A stretch of DNA of 64,000 nt from Ligula intestinalis (taxonomy: Eukaryota > Platyhelminthes > Cestoda > Diphyllobothriidea > Diphyllobothriidae): NCBI GenBank assembly GCA_036362985.1, contig JAYGXS010000001.1:39973940-40037939 (forward strand), in the 5' to 3' direction. The notes below the pieces were generated by a model that searched no databases, was not told the origin of the DNA, and worked only from the letters and a program-made list of their open reading frames with translations. The translations under genes were made by a program, and so were the position numbers. Below, piece after piece: positions 1 to 11,100 of this stretch (positions are counted from its first letter, which is position 1; each line of letters starts with the position of its first letter).

Positions 1-3000
1 AAAACGTCTAGTTAACGTAACTTTTCTAAGCAATGAGTAATGCTCCCTTGCAAGAGGCAGAAAGATATTTATAGTTTGAGCTGCGAGACAGGGGTGGTCC
101 TTCCGCTAAGAAAGCATTACGAAGCGTATGGACTGTAATTTTAGAAACCCAGATGTTCCATAAATAACAAGAAACCGTATTTAGGGGCATTCCGAACCCT
201 CTGTATGCATGAGTAGCAAAGGACAAAAGAAAGACATAATTACCAGTCCTAATAGGTCACGCACAGGCCGGGTACTTAACCCAATTTGATTTGGACAGAA
301 CTCACAGTGGTGAGGGCTTCCCATCTAAGACGAACCGATAATTAAGAGAAGACATGCATGTTAAAAATATGGATGTTCTAATGCAAAAGTTCACGTTACC
401 TTAAACACCGTGAACTTGAATAGATTGTACATTAATTGACATGAAGTATACCGTCACGTGCAAAAATCTGAGAGGCTGGATAGGAGTGACGAAATTCAAT
501 CCAAATGAGATGACGACATACAGCGGCCACTCTTCGATAAAAGATTTATTGAAATAAGAATCACACAATATAAAAAAAATGTAAGGTGCCTTATGAGAGT
601 CGTTTTTTGGAAACATTTAGTGTACACCTGACGACGGCCCTAAGAGCTCGGATTAATACACAATATGTGGATTTCATTGCTTTCTGAAAGCATTGATTTT
701 GCTACATGTTTCTTGAAATAGATTTATCCGCTTATCTTGAGGCTGTAATTTAGTTTGCAGATCCATGGCGTATTACGAAGAGCAGATCTGCTGATTTACA
801 AGTACAACAGTTCCTAGGAGCCGAAATAAAGAGCATAACTGTTGTCAGGCTACTGCAGTTGTTTTCTCCAGAAGCAAAAAGAAAGTGAGGTCCGACTGTG
901 TTTATACTCAACATTTCAAGCTTCAATTTTGAATGACCATTTTTGAGCACCAAAAGAAAAAGCAAATTTATTGATGGGCTTCGGTCCTTTGCAAATAAAA
1001 TTTAAGTTACTTTATTGTTTTACGGTCTTTATGGCCAACCACACTCAATAAATACTCTCATTTGCGTGCTTCCTCCAAGGCCTCCTGTAATTACGCTTGA
1101 AATGAGCGTTCATACTTGGTCAACTGTCGTATCTTATACGGATTCGTTACCTACGTAAAAAGTTGATACAATCCAGCCAAATTATAATCATTACTTGCCC
1201 TTTAAAAGTAATTCACGAAAATCTCCCCCCATACATTATAGTTTTCCCTTTGTTTGATAAATGCACACTGTAGAAACCTACTGCCATTTCGAAGCGGCTC
1301 CGGAGTTATTATGTCAATGAAGTCTTGCTAAAGTAAACAAACTTCGAACAGGACAGTGAAATGACTAATGTATGGCCGTGTTTCAAAATATTTCTGAGTA
1401 TGGGCCCATTGCGTGTTGCTGTGGGTACGGTGTTAACGCTTAGACTGCTTCCAAGCCAACACTGTTGTGTACCTTGACCACGTCATCGTTACCTAGCATG
1501 CTTTTATGGGCGTTACCTACTGATGTTGACTGCAAGACAACGCAAATTCTATGATTCAGAAACTTCAGAGATCCTAGGCAGTCCTACGTGGCGGCCAATG
1601 ATAGGTGCAGAAGTTCTTATCACCTGCAGATTTCAATTGGCTTATGCAAACTTATATCCCAATCTTTTATCCAAAAAGGCGATAACACAAGTTGCCACAC
1701 AGGCTGAATTTAAGAAATTTCTGGATATTCTGAATGACTGACAATGAAATATTTCTTTCATTTTGGCGCATATCCATTTTTAGATGCAGTTTGACTGAAA
1801 CAATTATGCTATTATTTGTGCAGGTAAGGGATAAAATAAAACGCAGTAGTATACAATGGCTGGAGGAAACCCTTTAACTTTAAAAAAAATTAGCTGCTGA
1901 AATGAAAACTCACAGAGATTTTAAGGGGGAAAAAGGTCTTTTCGCTAATATTTGGTTCATTACAGGCGCCGACTGCCCACAAGACCTGTGCAAGGACTTC
2001 AAGAGACAGGAAGTGCACTTAGTTTGTTAGTTTTTACAATTATCCACATAGGTCTTGTAATCCGTATAAAAGAAATCGCATATTCATATATAAAAATGAT
2101 TATATGCTTATTGCAATAATGATAAAAGGTGAAATAATTTTCCCAACGGTAAAGTTTTCAATAGTTTTCAAGCAAAGGTACGTTTATAGTTTTTTTCGAA
2201 ATCTAAGCTCTCTCGCGTATTTTTGACCTGACACTGTTGTGTAGCGGGCAAAAATATGTTTGCGCAGCAGATAAGTTTAGGTCAGTTTGTCAGCTGATAT
2301 GCAGGCAGAATTCTGTTCTGTTCGCAATAACATGGGGTTGTTCTTATGTGTGTATGTGTTGCTTCCGACGCAGAAAAAATGCAGGAATAAAAAACCTAAG
2401 CGTTCTCCATGTTGCATGATCTCTTTGCTTGAATGGATGATGGTATTTTGCATAAAATTAAGTAAGTCTACAGGCGAAAGCCAAATGCAAAGTACTCAGT
2501 TAACCATTGGCTGAATAAATTAATCCGCGTAGGTGTTTTTTAGTTTAAGATAAGAATGGCTGACAAGTTAAGAACTGACGAAGTTCATAGCATTTTAAGT
2601 AACGAAGTTAAAAGGATAGTTAACGCTTATTATTTCAACACAATAGTATAATCAAGCGGCAAGTTTTAAGTAAGGAAAGTTCAATCGCTTTTCATTCATA
2701 TTTGGTGAAATCTAAGCATGATATATCTTTTAAACGCATGAGTCGGATTTATCCTTTTGAAACCGCGTAAAGCATTAATTTAAGAAGACAAATAAAGTCT
2801 TCTTTGCGAAATCTGTTTCTTTGGCACTCCTTATCATGTCAAACCAAGTTGTATGCAAATAAGAAGCGACTACATGCATTCATGAAAAGTCCGGCAGTTT
2901 GGTGACGCAACTGACAAACATTATGACACCATGAACTTCCTTTAGGTATCGGGATCCCAATCGTACGACCTTTGAGTGCTAGGAAGGCTACAAGGGGCTG

Positions 3001-3542
3001 GTGTCTGAGCCTGCAACCAGCGACCTCTCACGTTCGGCATGCACAACGTGGTCACAGCCTTAATTTGTTCAGGATTTTAACAAAAGAAGTGGATGTAAAC
3101 TGCAGATTAAATTCCAGCCTGGGATGGAAAATAAGTACTATAAACTCGGCACGTCTTGAGCTTATAGAACTCTGCAATTTTCTCGGAGTCTGGGTTCGAA
3201 AGAGCACCTAAAACGCGAGGCATTTCAAAGTATTGCTCACCGATCGCATTTTGTCCCGATTTACTAACCGAAGCGCTTACTCGCACTTCTATCGACAATA
3301 TAAGATAATTGAAACATTTTTTCCGAACGAAATTTGAAATAGGCAAAGATCACTAGAGTCGTCCTCTTTTCGGAGGCGACTGCAATACGGAGAAGACAAG
3401 AGTTCTGTAGGCAGCTGAATCGTGTGATCAACCTCACATTGCCATGGTGGCGATCGATGAACCCATTTCCTCTCACGCCTCCCATTTAATCGCACTTCAT
3501 GGGCTTTCTCTGTAATATGAACTGCCCTCTCATTTACCCCCT
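1..3542. other. AT-rich stretch without recognisable gene
   Basis: No coding region, tRNA or element with definable ends was found on either strand. Short open frames occur, the longest at 3289-3576 on the minus strand (95 codons), but they overlap each other in several frames, have no recognisable motif and are what chance gives in AT-rich DNA. A 72-codon frame at 1523-1741 on the plus strand has protein-like composition but no family I recognise. The stretch is probably intergenic or intronic DNA with old repeats. Confidence 0.5.
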
Positions 3543-3735
3543 CACCATGCACCCACATGTTAGACTTATAGCTCATAATCTATTTACCTATAAACTTTCA
3601 CCCTTCTAGGTCGATATCTAATTGGACAGCTAATTTATCTTATTAATAAGCAATGACCATTTGCAGTTGAATAAGAGGTCTCGAAACAATGTGACGTCAA
3701 TAAGGTTTGCTAGTCTCATGATCCGTGCCTTGTTC
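3543..3735 (+). repeat. Dispersed repeat, copy 1 (matches 12601-12793)
   Basis: About 193 bp align by eye with 12601-12793 at roughly 75-80 % identity. Shared blocks include CTTATTAATA.GCAATGACC and TTTGCAGTTGAAT. Both copies run in the same direction and similarity stops on both sides at about the same points. No coding potential or terminal inverted repeat is seen, so the element class is unknown. Confidence 0.65.
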
Positions 3736-4499
3736 AAGTATAAGATGAGTGTTAAGGTGATCATCCAAAATATTCGAAAGGTAAATTTCCGAAGCATATA
3801 AACATCGCTATGTTGACGTGAAATATAAATACCATAAAATAAAACAGTAGTAGTAAATTTTCCAGGAAGTGCATTCATGATGTGTACAGAAATGAATACA
3901 TGACCTCCCTTTCTAGATGTTCTTTTCTGCCATCAAATTCGAAGTTGCATGTGGACAACGATCTACAGGAAACAGATAACACACTGAAAATTCGAATTCA
4001 CAGCAGCAAGCGGAAGTCAGTAGCAGCGAAAGATGCTACCGATCGAAGCATGGGTGACGCAGATACGGTGATGTGCGCATAAATTAGTTTACGGTGATAA
4101 AAGACTGATGCAGCATCTGCCGTCTTCCACCTTACCTGAGACCGGTGCCAAGACTGAGTCAAGAAGCCCGGAATGCGGGATCGAAAACAATGGCTGGCAA
4201 CGCAAAACAGCCACACATGACCTGCATCTCACTATTAAAAGGTGAGTCTCCGATCCCACCTGAGTTATAGTTCAGTAATCATTGCAATCGTACTCCCTTC
4301 GTAATAGAAGCGGGTTATACCATCAGTCGGAAGCCTTCCAAGCCACGGCGTTTTGCACCTCGTTACAGTTTACACAGTACGTCAGATGGTTTACGGTGAA
4401 GAAAATGCGCTGAGTGCGATAGGAAAAGCGTCCCCAGAGTTGAAATTGAAATCTTTTCGTTCTCTCATTGGCCAGTTCATCGTCGGTGCCGTCTAGCTA

Positions 4500-4740
4500 T
4501 CTGAAGGCTGGGATAAGGTGCAAGTTCAGACGTAGAAGATGCGATCGCTGGATCAATAAATTTATTTGCCTGACGTTTCGAATTCTGTCGAGGATTCGTT
4601 ATCATAAGTAACCGTAGCATAGTATGAGGCGTACGCAGATTGGGATGATATATGCACAGCTTGCGCAACAAGTGCGACGAATTGCTGGTCTCATACTCCA
4701 TATTGAGACGTTATCGGAGCAGGAGAATCAGTCACGAGGG
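4500..4740 (-). repeat. Penelope-like element terminal repeat (solo or partial)
   Basis: Contains the signature of the PLE terminal repeats in this window: GCCTGACGTTTCGAATTCTG near 4568, followed by a GAGGATTCGTTATCAT block that corresponds to GCGGATTCATC..CAGAGAC in the 51.4-54.4 kb element. With the signature in this direction, the PLE coding strand is minus. No reverse transcriptase frame adjoins it. It shares a GCGTACGCAGATTGGG block with the piece at 5594-5860 (there CATACGCAGATTGGG), so the two are the same subfamily. Confidence 0.6.
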
Positions 4741-4849
4741 AAGTGCCGGGTCCAGAAACAACTCCGAAGAAAGCAAAAATAATTGTCGCGCAATTATCAA
4801 GCCCACATCGAACGCGGACAACTAAATCGCGGCAATTAATGGCTCGAAG

Positions 4850-5107
4850 GCGAACTGCCAAGCCATCACCACACCAATTACGACCATTTGCAGTGGTAAC
4901 AGGAGTGGGCAATTATAATGCGCAGGCGATCGCGTGACCACCGCGAACTGTAAATACCGCGCAATCTGTGCATATATCACCGCAAGCTGTGCATGTCTCA
5001 CATGATTACACGATACAGAATCCAAAACGTCAGGCAAATAAAATTCTTGTTCCAGCGGTCACAACTTCTTCGTCTTAACTGCTTCCTGGAACTCGCATAT
5101 TCGCTTC
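4850..5107 (+). repeat. Penelope-like terminal repeat, inverted relative to neighbours
   Basis: The signature appears reversed here (AAAACGTCAGGCAAATAAAA near 5027), so this copy is opposite to the copies at 4500-4740 and 5594-5860. Its last 31 bases (5077-5107) are the exact reverse complement of 5594-5624. Minus-strand frames at 4691-5037 are readings through this repeat and are not genes. The left limit is approximate. Confidence 0.55.
5077..5107 (+). repeat. 31-bp perfect inverted repeat, left arm
   Basis: Starts AACTGCTTCCTGGAACTCGC and ends at TTCGCTTC. It is the exact reverse complement of 5594-5624. The arms are 486 bp apart and form the facing edges of two oppositely oriented PLE terminal repeats. 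Confidence 0.85.
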
Positions 5108-5593
5108 AATCGGCAATTAATTGCAAGTGGCTGGCGTGGAGTAAGACTGTGGAACTAGATGTCCCCGGGCAACATAAGTAGCTCTGAGCGACATTTCAAA
5201 AGAGTAACCATTATCGACTCATACATGTGACCCCAAGACTTATCCTAACCAAAATCTTAATGAATATTAAATCTAATCCTAAACAGAATCCTATTGTTAA
5301 CTGTAACTTTAAACCTAACAAAGACTCCTACTTCACTGGAACTTGGCACAAGAATCCTCGAATAAGGAGGTTCCTATTCCAACGTCTTATACGAAACAGA
5401 GTTTCAGGCCCCCTGGTCCAGCTGAACAAACCCAGTCTGCTAGCCAGTGCAGCGTTGCAGAGCAAATGGTGTATGATTCACCAATAAACAGAAACCAAAA
5501 GGGATGATCAAAGAATGCTGACAAACCATACAGTTTGGCGCTATTTGGTTTTGATTTGTCCTCTAAAGTATACGTTGAAATAGAATGTCGATA

Positions 5594-5624
5594 GAAGCGA
5601 ATATGCGAGTTCCAGGAAGCAGTT
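5594..5624 (-). repeat. 31-bp perfect inverted repeat, right arm
   Basis: Starts GAAGCGAATATGCGAGTTCC. It is the exact reverse complement of 5077-5107. It lies just before GTTCAGAAGAAGA, which corresponds to the outer end (GAGGAGAAGAAGACTCGATC) of the terminal repeat at 54071. Confidence 0.85.
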
Positions 5625-5860
5625 CAGAAGAAGATGCTAACTATAGCAAGAATTTTTTTTCCTGATGTTTCGGTTTCTGCCGAGAATCCCTAATCACGGG
5701 TTACCGTAGGATAGTGTTAGACATACGCAGATTGGGCTGATACATTCACAAGTTGCACGGTATTTATAGTTTGTAGCGGTCATCGGCATGTGTATTACAA
5801 TAACCAGCTACTGTAACCACCGCTTGGGGTCTTAATTCGTGGGGTACTGGCTTCACACTT
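5594..5860 (-). repeat. Penelope-like terminal repeat (solo or partial)
   Basis: Begins with GAGTTCCAGGAAGCAGTTC. The diverged signature CCTGATGTTTCGG lies near 5661, followed by GCCGAGAATCCCTAATCAC and a CATACGCAGATTGGGCTGAT block shared with 4500-4740. No protein domain follows. The assembly gap at 5895 lies just downstream, so continuation cannot be judged. Confidence 0.55.
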
Positions 5861-5894
5861 CGATTTCAACTCATTTATCGCCACGCATACGTTG

Positions 5895-5904
5895 NNNNNN
5901 NNNN
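5895..5904. other. Assembly gap (10 N)
   Basis: Ten undetermined bases. A fixed 10-N run usually marks a scaffold join of unknown true size, so the 4.5-5.9 kb repeat cluster may be incomplete here. Confidence 0.98.
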
Positions 5905-8900
5905 ATTAGCGTGATAAAATTTGGCCCTAGAACGTGTGATGACTCGACTCAAGCAAAGGCACAGGTCTCCGAATAGCGGCAGTATCGACAGGTCAGATAG
6001 ATAACAGTTTCTGTGAACCGGATTTAAATCACTGACCCACCCCCCACCCCTCCGCCCTTCACATCACACTCTAATGTTCTTCGAACTGAGCAATCACAGC
6101 TTCTTACCGTGGTTGCATGCAGTAGGTATCATCTCTTCGGATTTAAAAGCTTAACGTATTATCCAACGAAAACAGTGAATACCATTGAATAGTAAATGCC
6201 GGTTGTTTCTTTCCACATACATGACACACGTGTGACAGTTGACATGTTACACGATAGTCGAGGCTTTAATAACAGCGCATCTTCTAATAGATCAGTTGAT
6301 TTGGAAGCTTGGAAAGCTAAATATCTTAAAATGCAATATTATACTGCACTTGCAAGTCTATGAGTCTGCTTCAGAGTCAAACTTAGGCAAGAGGGCAGAG
6401 CGCTGCATGTAGCCTGAGTGGGGCTGCAAAACGTTGTTGCATCAGCCCGTTTTGACATTTGATTAATTCATTAAAACGGACTCAACGCTGAGATCAACAG
6501 ATTAATTCAGCTTATCACAGTCCTTTATTGTGGCGAATGCAGTGGAGTGCGCTACACTTCTGCAGACATTTTTTTCCTCGCTGCATGACCTTTTCATAAG
6601 CCTGAGGGACATGATACTAGTTGACCTCTCTGCAATGACGTAGATAACCACTACCGCGGAGCAGGATGTTGAACTGTCTGTGACTTGGATCAGAGCGAAG
6701 AAGATTTGACTAAATTGAACTCATCTTGCGTCGCTGTACGCCACCGACGATAAGTGAGAGCTAGAGAGAGTGCGAGAGCAGGGGCTAACTTGACAAGAAC
6801 CTCCAGATTCACAATGCGCAGCACGACTGGTCTCCCTTCCAAAACTAAACAAGGCTCCACAGAGAATTTTAAAGCCAGCAGCACTGCTGCAGATCTCTCG
6901 CCTTCATTTGTCTTTACTCTCTAGTACAAAGAATGAAGACCACAGTTGAGAGATGTGCGCCACACGAATACAACTGATGTAAACATCTTGTGCAACTAGG
7001 CACTCTCAGTGTGTACAGCTACTAGGCTTAAAAGGTGGCTCACCCCTCCAGATCTTCTCATGTAACTCCCGACTACGGAAATATCGTCTGATGGCATATC
7101 TCATGCGTAGAATCCACATATAGAAATTGGTGTGGGAACTAGAAGTTGGTACGCGTAAGCGGACTTCCTATTTAGAATTCAGATTTCTTCGTTAGAAGGC
7201 GTTGAAGGTGACCCTCATTGACAGCAAGAATCATGTTGTTAGCGACTTCAAATTAGGATGGGAAAACCAGGCGGCAGGATGTATTTTCCAAAACTCGAGA
7301 AAGAAGAACACAGACCTGTAGGTGGGTTTTACTGTTGAAAAGGTTGCTTCAGATCAATTCGTAAATTAACGAAGAAGAAGACAGGTTCCAGCTGAATAAC
7401 CTCCCACTAGATCTTCCAACCCAAGTTCAAAAACTTTGAGCTAATCGAACAATGACTCTGCCAAAGCTTTAAGCCTATGTACGTAGAGCATGCAGAAGCA
7501 TGAATTAATCATTACCAGATGTTGACAAACTCTACCCCTAGAAAAAGTTAATTGATTTAGGAAGATATTTTGAAAACATTGGAACTGTGAGAATTTTAGA
7601 GTAGTCATGCAGCCTATCACACCCATGTCTAGTGTTGTCGCTTGCAAAGAGTAGGATCCGATTAAAATTGGGTGACCCGTGCATTACCACCCAGAGAATC
7701 TTGAAAAGGAACGTGGAAACGTTTAAAGTACTAAGTAAAACGTCAAATGTGAATGCACTTTTCAATTTCTGACGGAAAAACGCTGCATTTTGAAGAAATC
7801 TTTTTTAAGGAGACCTAGTGTCATTGAGAGTGAACATTAGGAACCCCTAGATTGAATCACTTGTGCAAAATATCCATGTCTGCACCAAAATATCCGATAA
7901 ATACAAACAAAATACAAGGTGGCTCAGCTGTAGCCAAACCCCAATCACTATTAAAAGTAATGAATGATTGGCAACATTGGTTTCATACCATAACTGAGTA
8001 AGGCGTTGGGCGATATCGCAACTTGATTGCAATTTATGATTGACATTTCTAACATTTGACCTAAATTTGTGTAGTTAACTTCGGTTACATTTGTTTGTAA
8101 TTTTGAATAATAATTAGCCTTCGGTTACATCTGGGCCGTCCTGGATACTAAACTGGTAAGGAGTTCATGCTAAAAGTCGGTATACTTTTAGTACGAATCA
8201 ACCGCGGACTCGGTTTCCGTCCTTTAGCATCGGAACCCGAAGGTTTTAATGCCTTCTGGTCAAAAGTGCATTTAAATTCAATTAGAATGTCAACACTTTT
8301 AAGCACCTGCCGCAGTATAAGGTTCGGCCGCACGAAATATTTGGGCACCAATATTCAAGAGAAACAAACATCTTTCTGAAAATAGGCGCATTCTACTAAC
8401 AGAAGGTCGTATTATGATCACAGTTAGCCTTCTGTACGTGAGTGATCCCATTTATTTTCTTAATAGAAGACAGTAAAGTCAGGGGAACTGAGATGATCTT
8501 GCTATGTTCTAGGCCTGTTTTAAATTTTCCCGGCTTTCATTGCCCAATGGGTTTGGGCAAATTTCCAATGACCATATACGGCAAATTTTATATTTAAGTT
8601 TAAATTTAAAGAAAAGATGCTTTTTGGGATAAAAAGGTTAATTTTATCAGTCATTTTCGCGTCTTGTTCCCCAGCTCTTCTTCAGACTAACGAGAATGTG
8701 CAACTAAAAACTTAAATTACCAACATGCGCAAAAAATCAGTGATGCTATTTTGTGAGAGCTGATTGGTAGAAGCGCCTTCTGTCAGTAAGTATTTTGGTT
8801 GTAAGTTTATGCAAACAATGCTAAATACATATACAATTAGCAACGCTCGTTTTTATTTGGATTGGTTAACAGTGCGTCAAATAACCTTTTTTTATAGATG

Positions 8901-9574
8901 TCCCGATGAGGTCATTTACTCAACAAAATTGAATATGTGGTGAGGAAGTATGGACCACCCAGCAGGTCAGGCCCTGGGCTCTGTATCGGGGCCAAACTCG
9001 CTTCTGCCAAATAAATTCCTGCATTGCAGTCGCCAGCATAAAAATGTAAAAAAAACGTTCGACAAATAAGGGGATGGAGTGGGTGATGTGAAATAGTCTA
9101 AAGGACAAACTGGCTTTTGCAATGACAAAGGGTGTGGAAAAAAGGCAGCGCTTTTGAGGAATTGGGCCTACGAGAAATCCCGTATGGAAATGAACGGAAA
9201 TTTAAGTAAGTTCAGCTGAAAAAACTAAAAAGGCAATCTCTTATCCGTTATCAGGTCAAAAAGAATGATTTTTTATCTAACCTGCGCCTCTGAAAACTCT
9301 TTCGTGGGACGACAGGCAACAAGGCATATCTGCATGCTTCAAACTAAACATTTCTTTTCTCATGTAGGTACTATACCTGCCAATGTCGTATGGTGTCTAG
9401 ATTAAGCTAACGCAGCTTCCGATTCAATGTGGCCGCTTTGAGCGCACGTTTTCCTATTTATAAAACTTCTAAAGGAATATAGGATCGTTGTAAGAGACCC
9501 GAGTAGAAGGGCTAAGCCCACACGAATTTGTTGTAACGGTAGGTAAAACCATGTAAGAGCTAGCTGTCGAACTC
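5905..9574. other. No supported gene
   Basis: Only short overlapping frames are present and none has a domain. A 15-base string of the type CTTCGGTTACATYTG occurs twice within about 40 bases (8080-8135), a minor local duplication. Nothing else is recognised. Confidence 0.5.
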
Positions 9575-9642
9575 ACAGTACGGCTCAGAATTCCTGCCGA
9601 CGTTTGCGAAATATTCATGCTCTTTCGCTAATCGACACTGAG

Positions 9643-9654
9643 TAAGGTTGTAAT
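9643..9654 (+). repeat. 12-bp target-site duplication, left copy
   Basis: TAAGGTTGTAAT, identical to 11089-11100. The uninterrupted relative at 55.5 kb has a single CAGGTTGTGAT at the equivalent place, which supports this being duplicated on insertion. Confidence 0.85.
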
Positions 9655-9695
9655 GTGAAACATCTTTTCCCAGAAAGAAATTTGAAGCAAGCAAA

Positions 9696-9940
9696 TATGG
9701 CAGAATTTATTCGATCAAATAAATTTCGTGACGGCTCGTCAGCTGCGGCCCGTCTTTGCATGAATGAATAACAAGTGGGTTACAGCACAATTTGAATATC
9801 AACAAAATCGATAAAAGCAAGGTCAAATTTACGCGTAAGCGAACATTCATATTGTCAACGTAACTCCGGAGGGGCGGAAATTTAGGGTGAGAAAACAACA
9901 CAAAAACAAACAAAAGGTGACTAAATGTAGGCCTATGGAC
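9696..9940 (-). repeat. PLE-1 left pseudo-LTR (inverted)
   Basis: Reverse complement of 10846-11090, from TATGGCAGAATTTATTCG at the outer edge to GCCTATGGAC at the inner edge. The 86-codon minus-strand frame at 9707-9967 and its twin at 10819-11079 are readings through the two copies and are not evidence of a protein. Confidence 0.9.
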
Positions 9941-10815
9941 GAAACAGTCGACGTTATATGTACTCATGCATCCTATACTTGTCTACCACCTGATATACTA
10001 AGGGAATTGCTTACACTATGTACGAAAAATGTGCAACTCCTCTTCAATGGGCATCGGTATAGACAAATCGATGGAGTCGCAATGGGAAGTCCACTTGGAC
10101 CAACTTTTGCTGACATATTCATGGGTCATTTAGAAGAAAACGTGTCATCACAACTCAACAAGACAACTTTATACAGACGTTACGTCGATGATATCTTCAC
10201 TATAGTTGAAACCAAACAAGATGCTGAAAACCTTCTTCGATTCATGAATAAATTGCATCCAAAAATAAAGTTCACAATGGAAATGGAGCAAAACAACAAG
10301 TTGTCTTTTCTTGACGTCCTCCTGTTTAGAGAGGCTGATGGTTCAATAAGGCGAAGTGTTTATCACGAGGCTACTTTACTAGTTTTGTGCTTATTCAGTG
10401 GAAACGAAACTTGGTACTAACTCTCTTCCAGCGAGCTGAGAAAATTTGCAGCAATGAAACATTACCAACAGAAATTTCCAGCATCAAAGACGCCCTACTT
10501 AAACGTGGATATCCTTCACGTTTCATTCAGAAATACAGTAAACCTTTACGGCTGAAAATTATGGAACAGTTTGTTCCAAAAAAGCCCGTTTTTATATCTC
10601 TACCCTTCAAAGGTGACAATGTATCAAATACAATCAAACGACGTTTGCGATGCACCATAGAGAGAACGTACAATGCAGCTCCATTGGTGTTCCTCAGCCC
10701 TATTAAAGGCCTTCCCGTTAACGGGACAAAAGATGCCTTGCCTTTGCACGCCACTCCAAACTGCGTCTATGAATTAACATGCGGCGGGAGAAACCCGACC
10801 TATGTAAGCAATTAG
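9925..10815 (+). pseudogene. PLE-1 reverse transcriptase remnant (palm to C-terminus)
   Basis: Two overlapping plus-strand frames carry PLE-type reverse transcriptase. The first (9887-10420) holds the family motif DGVAMGSPLGPTFADIFMG, the catalytic block YRRYVDDIF with both aspartates present, and a LSFLDVLLFR block. The second (10387-10815) continues with KRGYPSRFIQKY and ends CVYELTCGG..PTYV, which in intact PLEs leads into the GIY-YIG endonuclease. A frame change lies between, near 10385. Everything upstream of the LPPDILRELL region (N-terminal domain and palm motif A) is absent. RNA-templated DNA synthesis is the family function; this copy cannot encode a complete enzyme. No host promoter or start codon is evident, and the first ATG frame begins in the terminal repeat. 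Confidence 0.85.
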
Positions 10816-10845
10816 AACATGTGGCTAACCTGCAGCTGCCTTGGG

Positions 10846-11090
10846 GTCCATAGGCCTATATTTAGTCACCTTTTGTTTGTTTTTGTGTTGTTTTCTCCCC
10901 CTAAATTTCCGCCCCTCCCGAGTTACGTTGACAATATGAATGTTCGCTTACGCGTAAATTTGACCTTGCTTTTATCGATTTTGTTGATATTCAAATTGTG
11001 CTGTAACCCACTTGTTATTCATTCATGCAAAGACGGGCCGCAGCTGACGAGCCGTCACGAAATTTATTTGATCGAATAAATTCTGCCATA
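10846..11090 (+). repeat. PLE-1 right pseudo-LTR
   Basis: Inverted copy of 9696-9940. It starts GTCCATAGGCC and ends TTCTGCCATA, the last two bases overlapping the target duplication. It contains a hammerhead-like fold at its outer edge, listed separately. Confidence 0.9.
11040..11086 (+). ncRNA. Candidate hammerhead self-cleaving ribozyme at PLE-1 edge
   Basis: The conserved core elements occur in order: GCAG (11040-11043), CTGACGA (11044-11050, consensus CUGANGA), a short stem II region GCCGTCAC (11051-11058), GAAA (11059-11062), then a perfect 6-bp stem III, TTTATT (11063-11068) with AATAAA (11075-11080) closed by a 6-base loop, then TT and CTGC (11083-11086). CTGC pairs with the opening GCAG to form stem I. 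Predicted cleavage is after 11082, six bases from the element end at 11088. The weakness is stem II, which has only one clear base pair (11051-11058). PLE terminal repeats are known to carry hammerhead motifs, so the location fits. The inverted copy lies on the minus strand in 9696-9940. Confidence 0.5.
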
Positions 11091-11100
11091 AGGTTGTAAT
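11089..11100 (+). repeat. 12-bp target-site duplication, right copy
   Basis: TAAGGTTGTAAT, identical to 9643-9654; it flanks the right edge of PLE-1. Confidence 0.85.

Larger units (their letters stand above)
9655..11088 (+). mobile_element. Penelope-like retroelement (PLE-1), inverted terminal repeats, nested
   Basis: A 1434-bp insertion bounded by 12-bp target duplications. In order: a 41-bp unique tail (9655-9695), a 245-bp left terminal repeat (9696-9940), a reverse transcriptase remnant on the plus strand (about 9925-10815), and a 245-bp right terminal repeat (10846-11090) in inverted orientation, nearly identical to the left. Inverted pseudo-LTRs plus a short extra tail on one side are known PLE architecture. 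The insertion is 5'-truncated: it starts inside the reverse transcriptase and lacks the upstream part. The C-terminal GIY-YIG endonuclease is missing because the right repeat begins where that domain should start. The near-identity of the repeats suggests a fairly recent insertion, though the coding part has a frame break. Confidence 0.85.

Noticed and set aside
4691..5037. Minus-strand frames of 71-73 codons
   Set aside because: They lie wholly in a PLE terminal repeat and contain no RT or endonuclease motif.
9707..11079. Two near-identical 86-codon frames on opposite strands (9707-9967 and 10819-11079)
   Set aside because: They are the two inverted 245-bp PLE-1 terminal repeats read through. 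The identity comes from the repeat, not from protein conservation.
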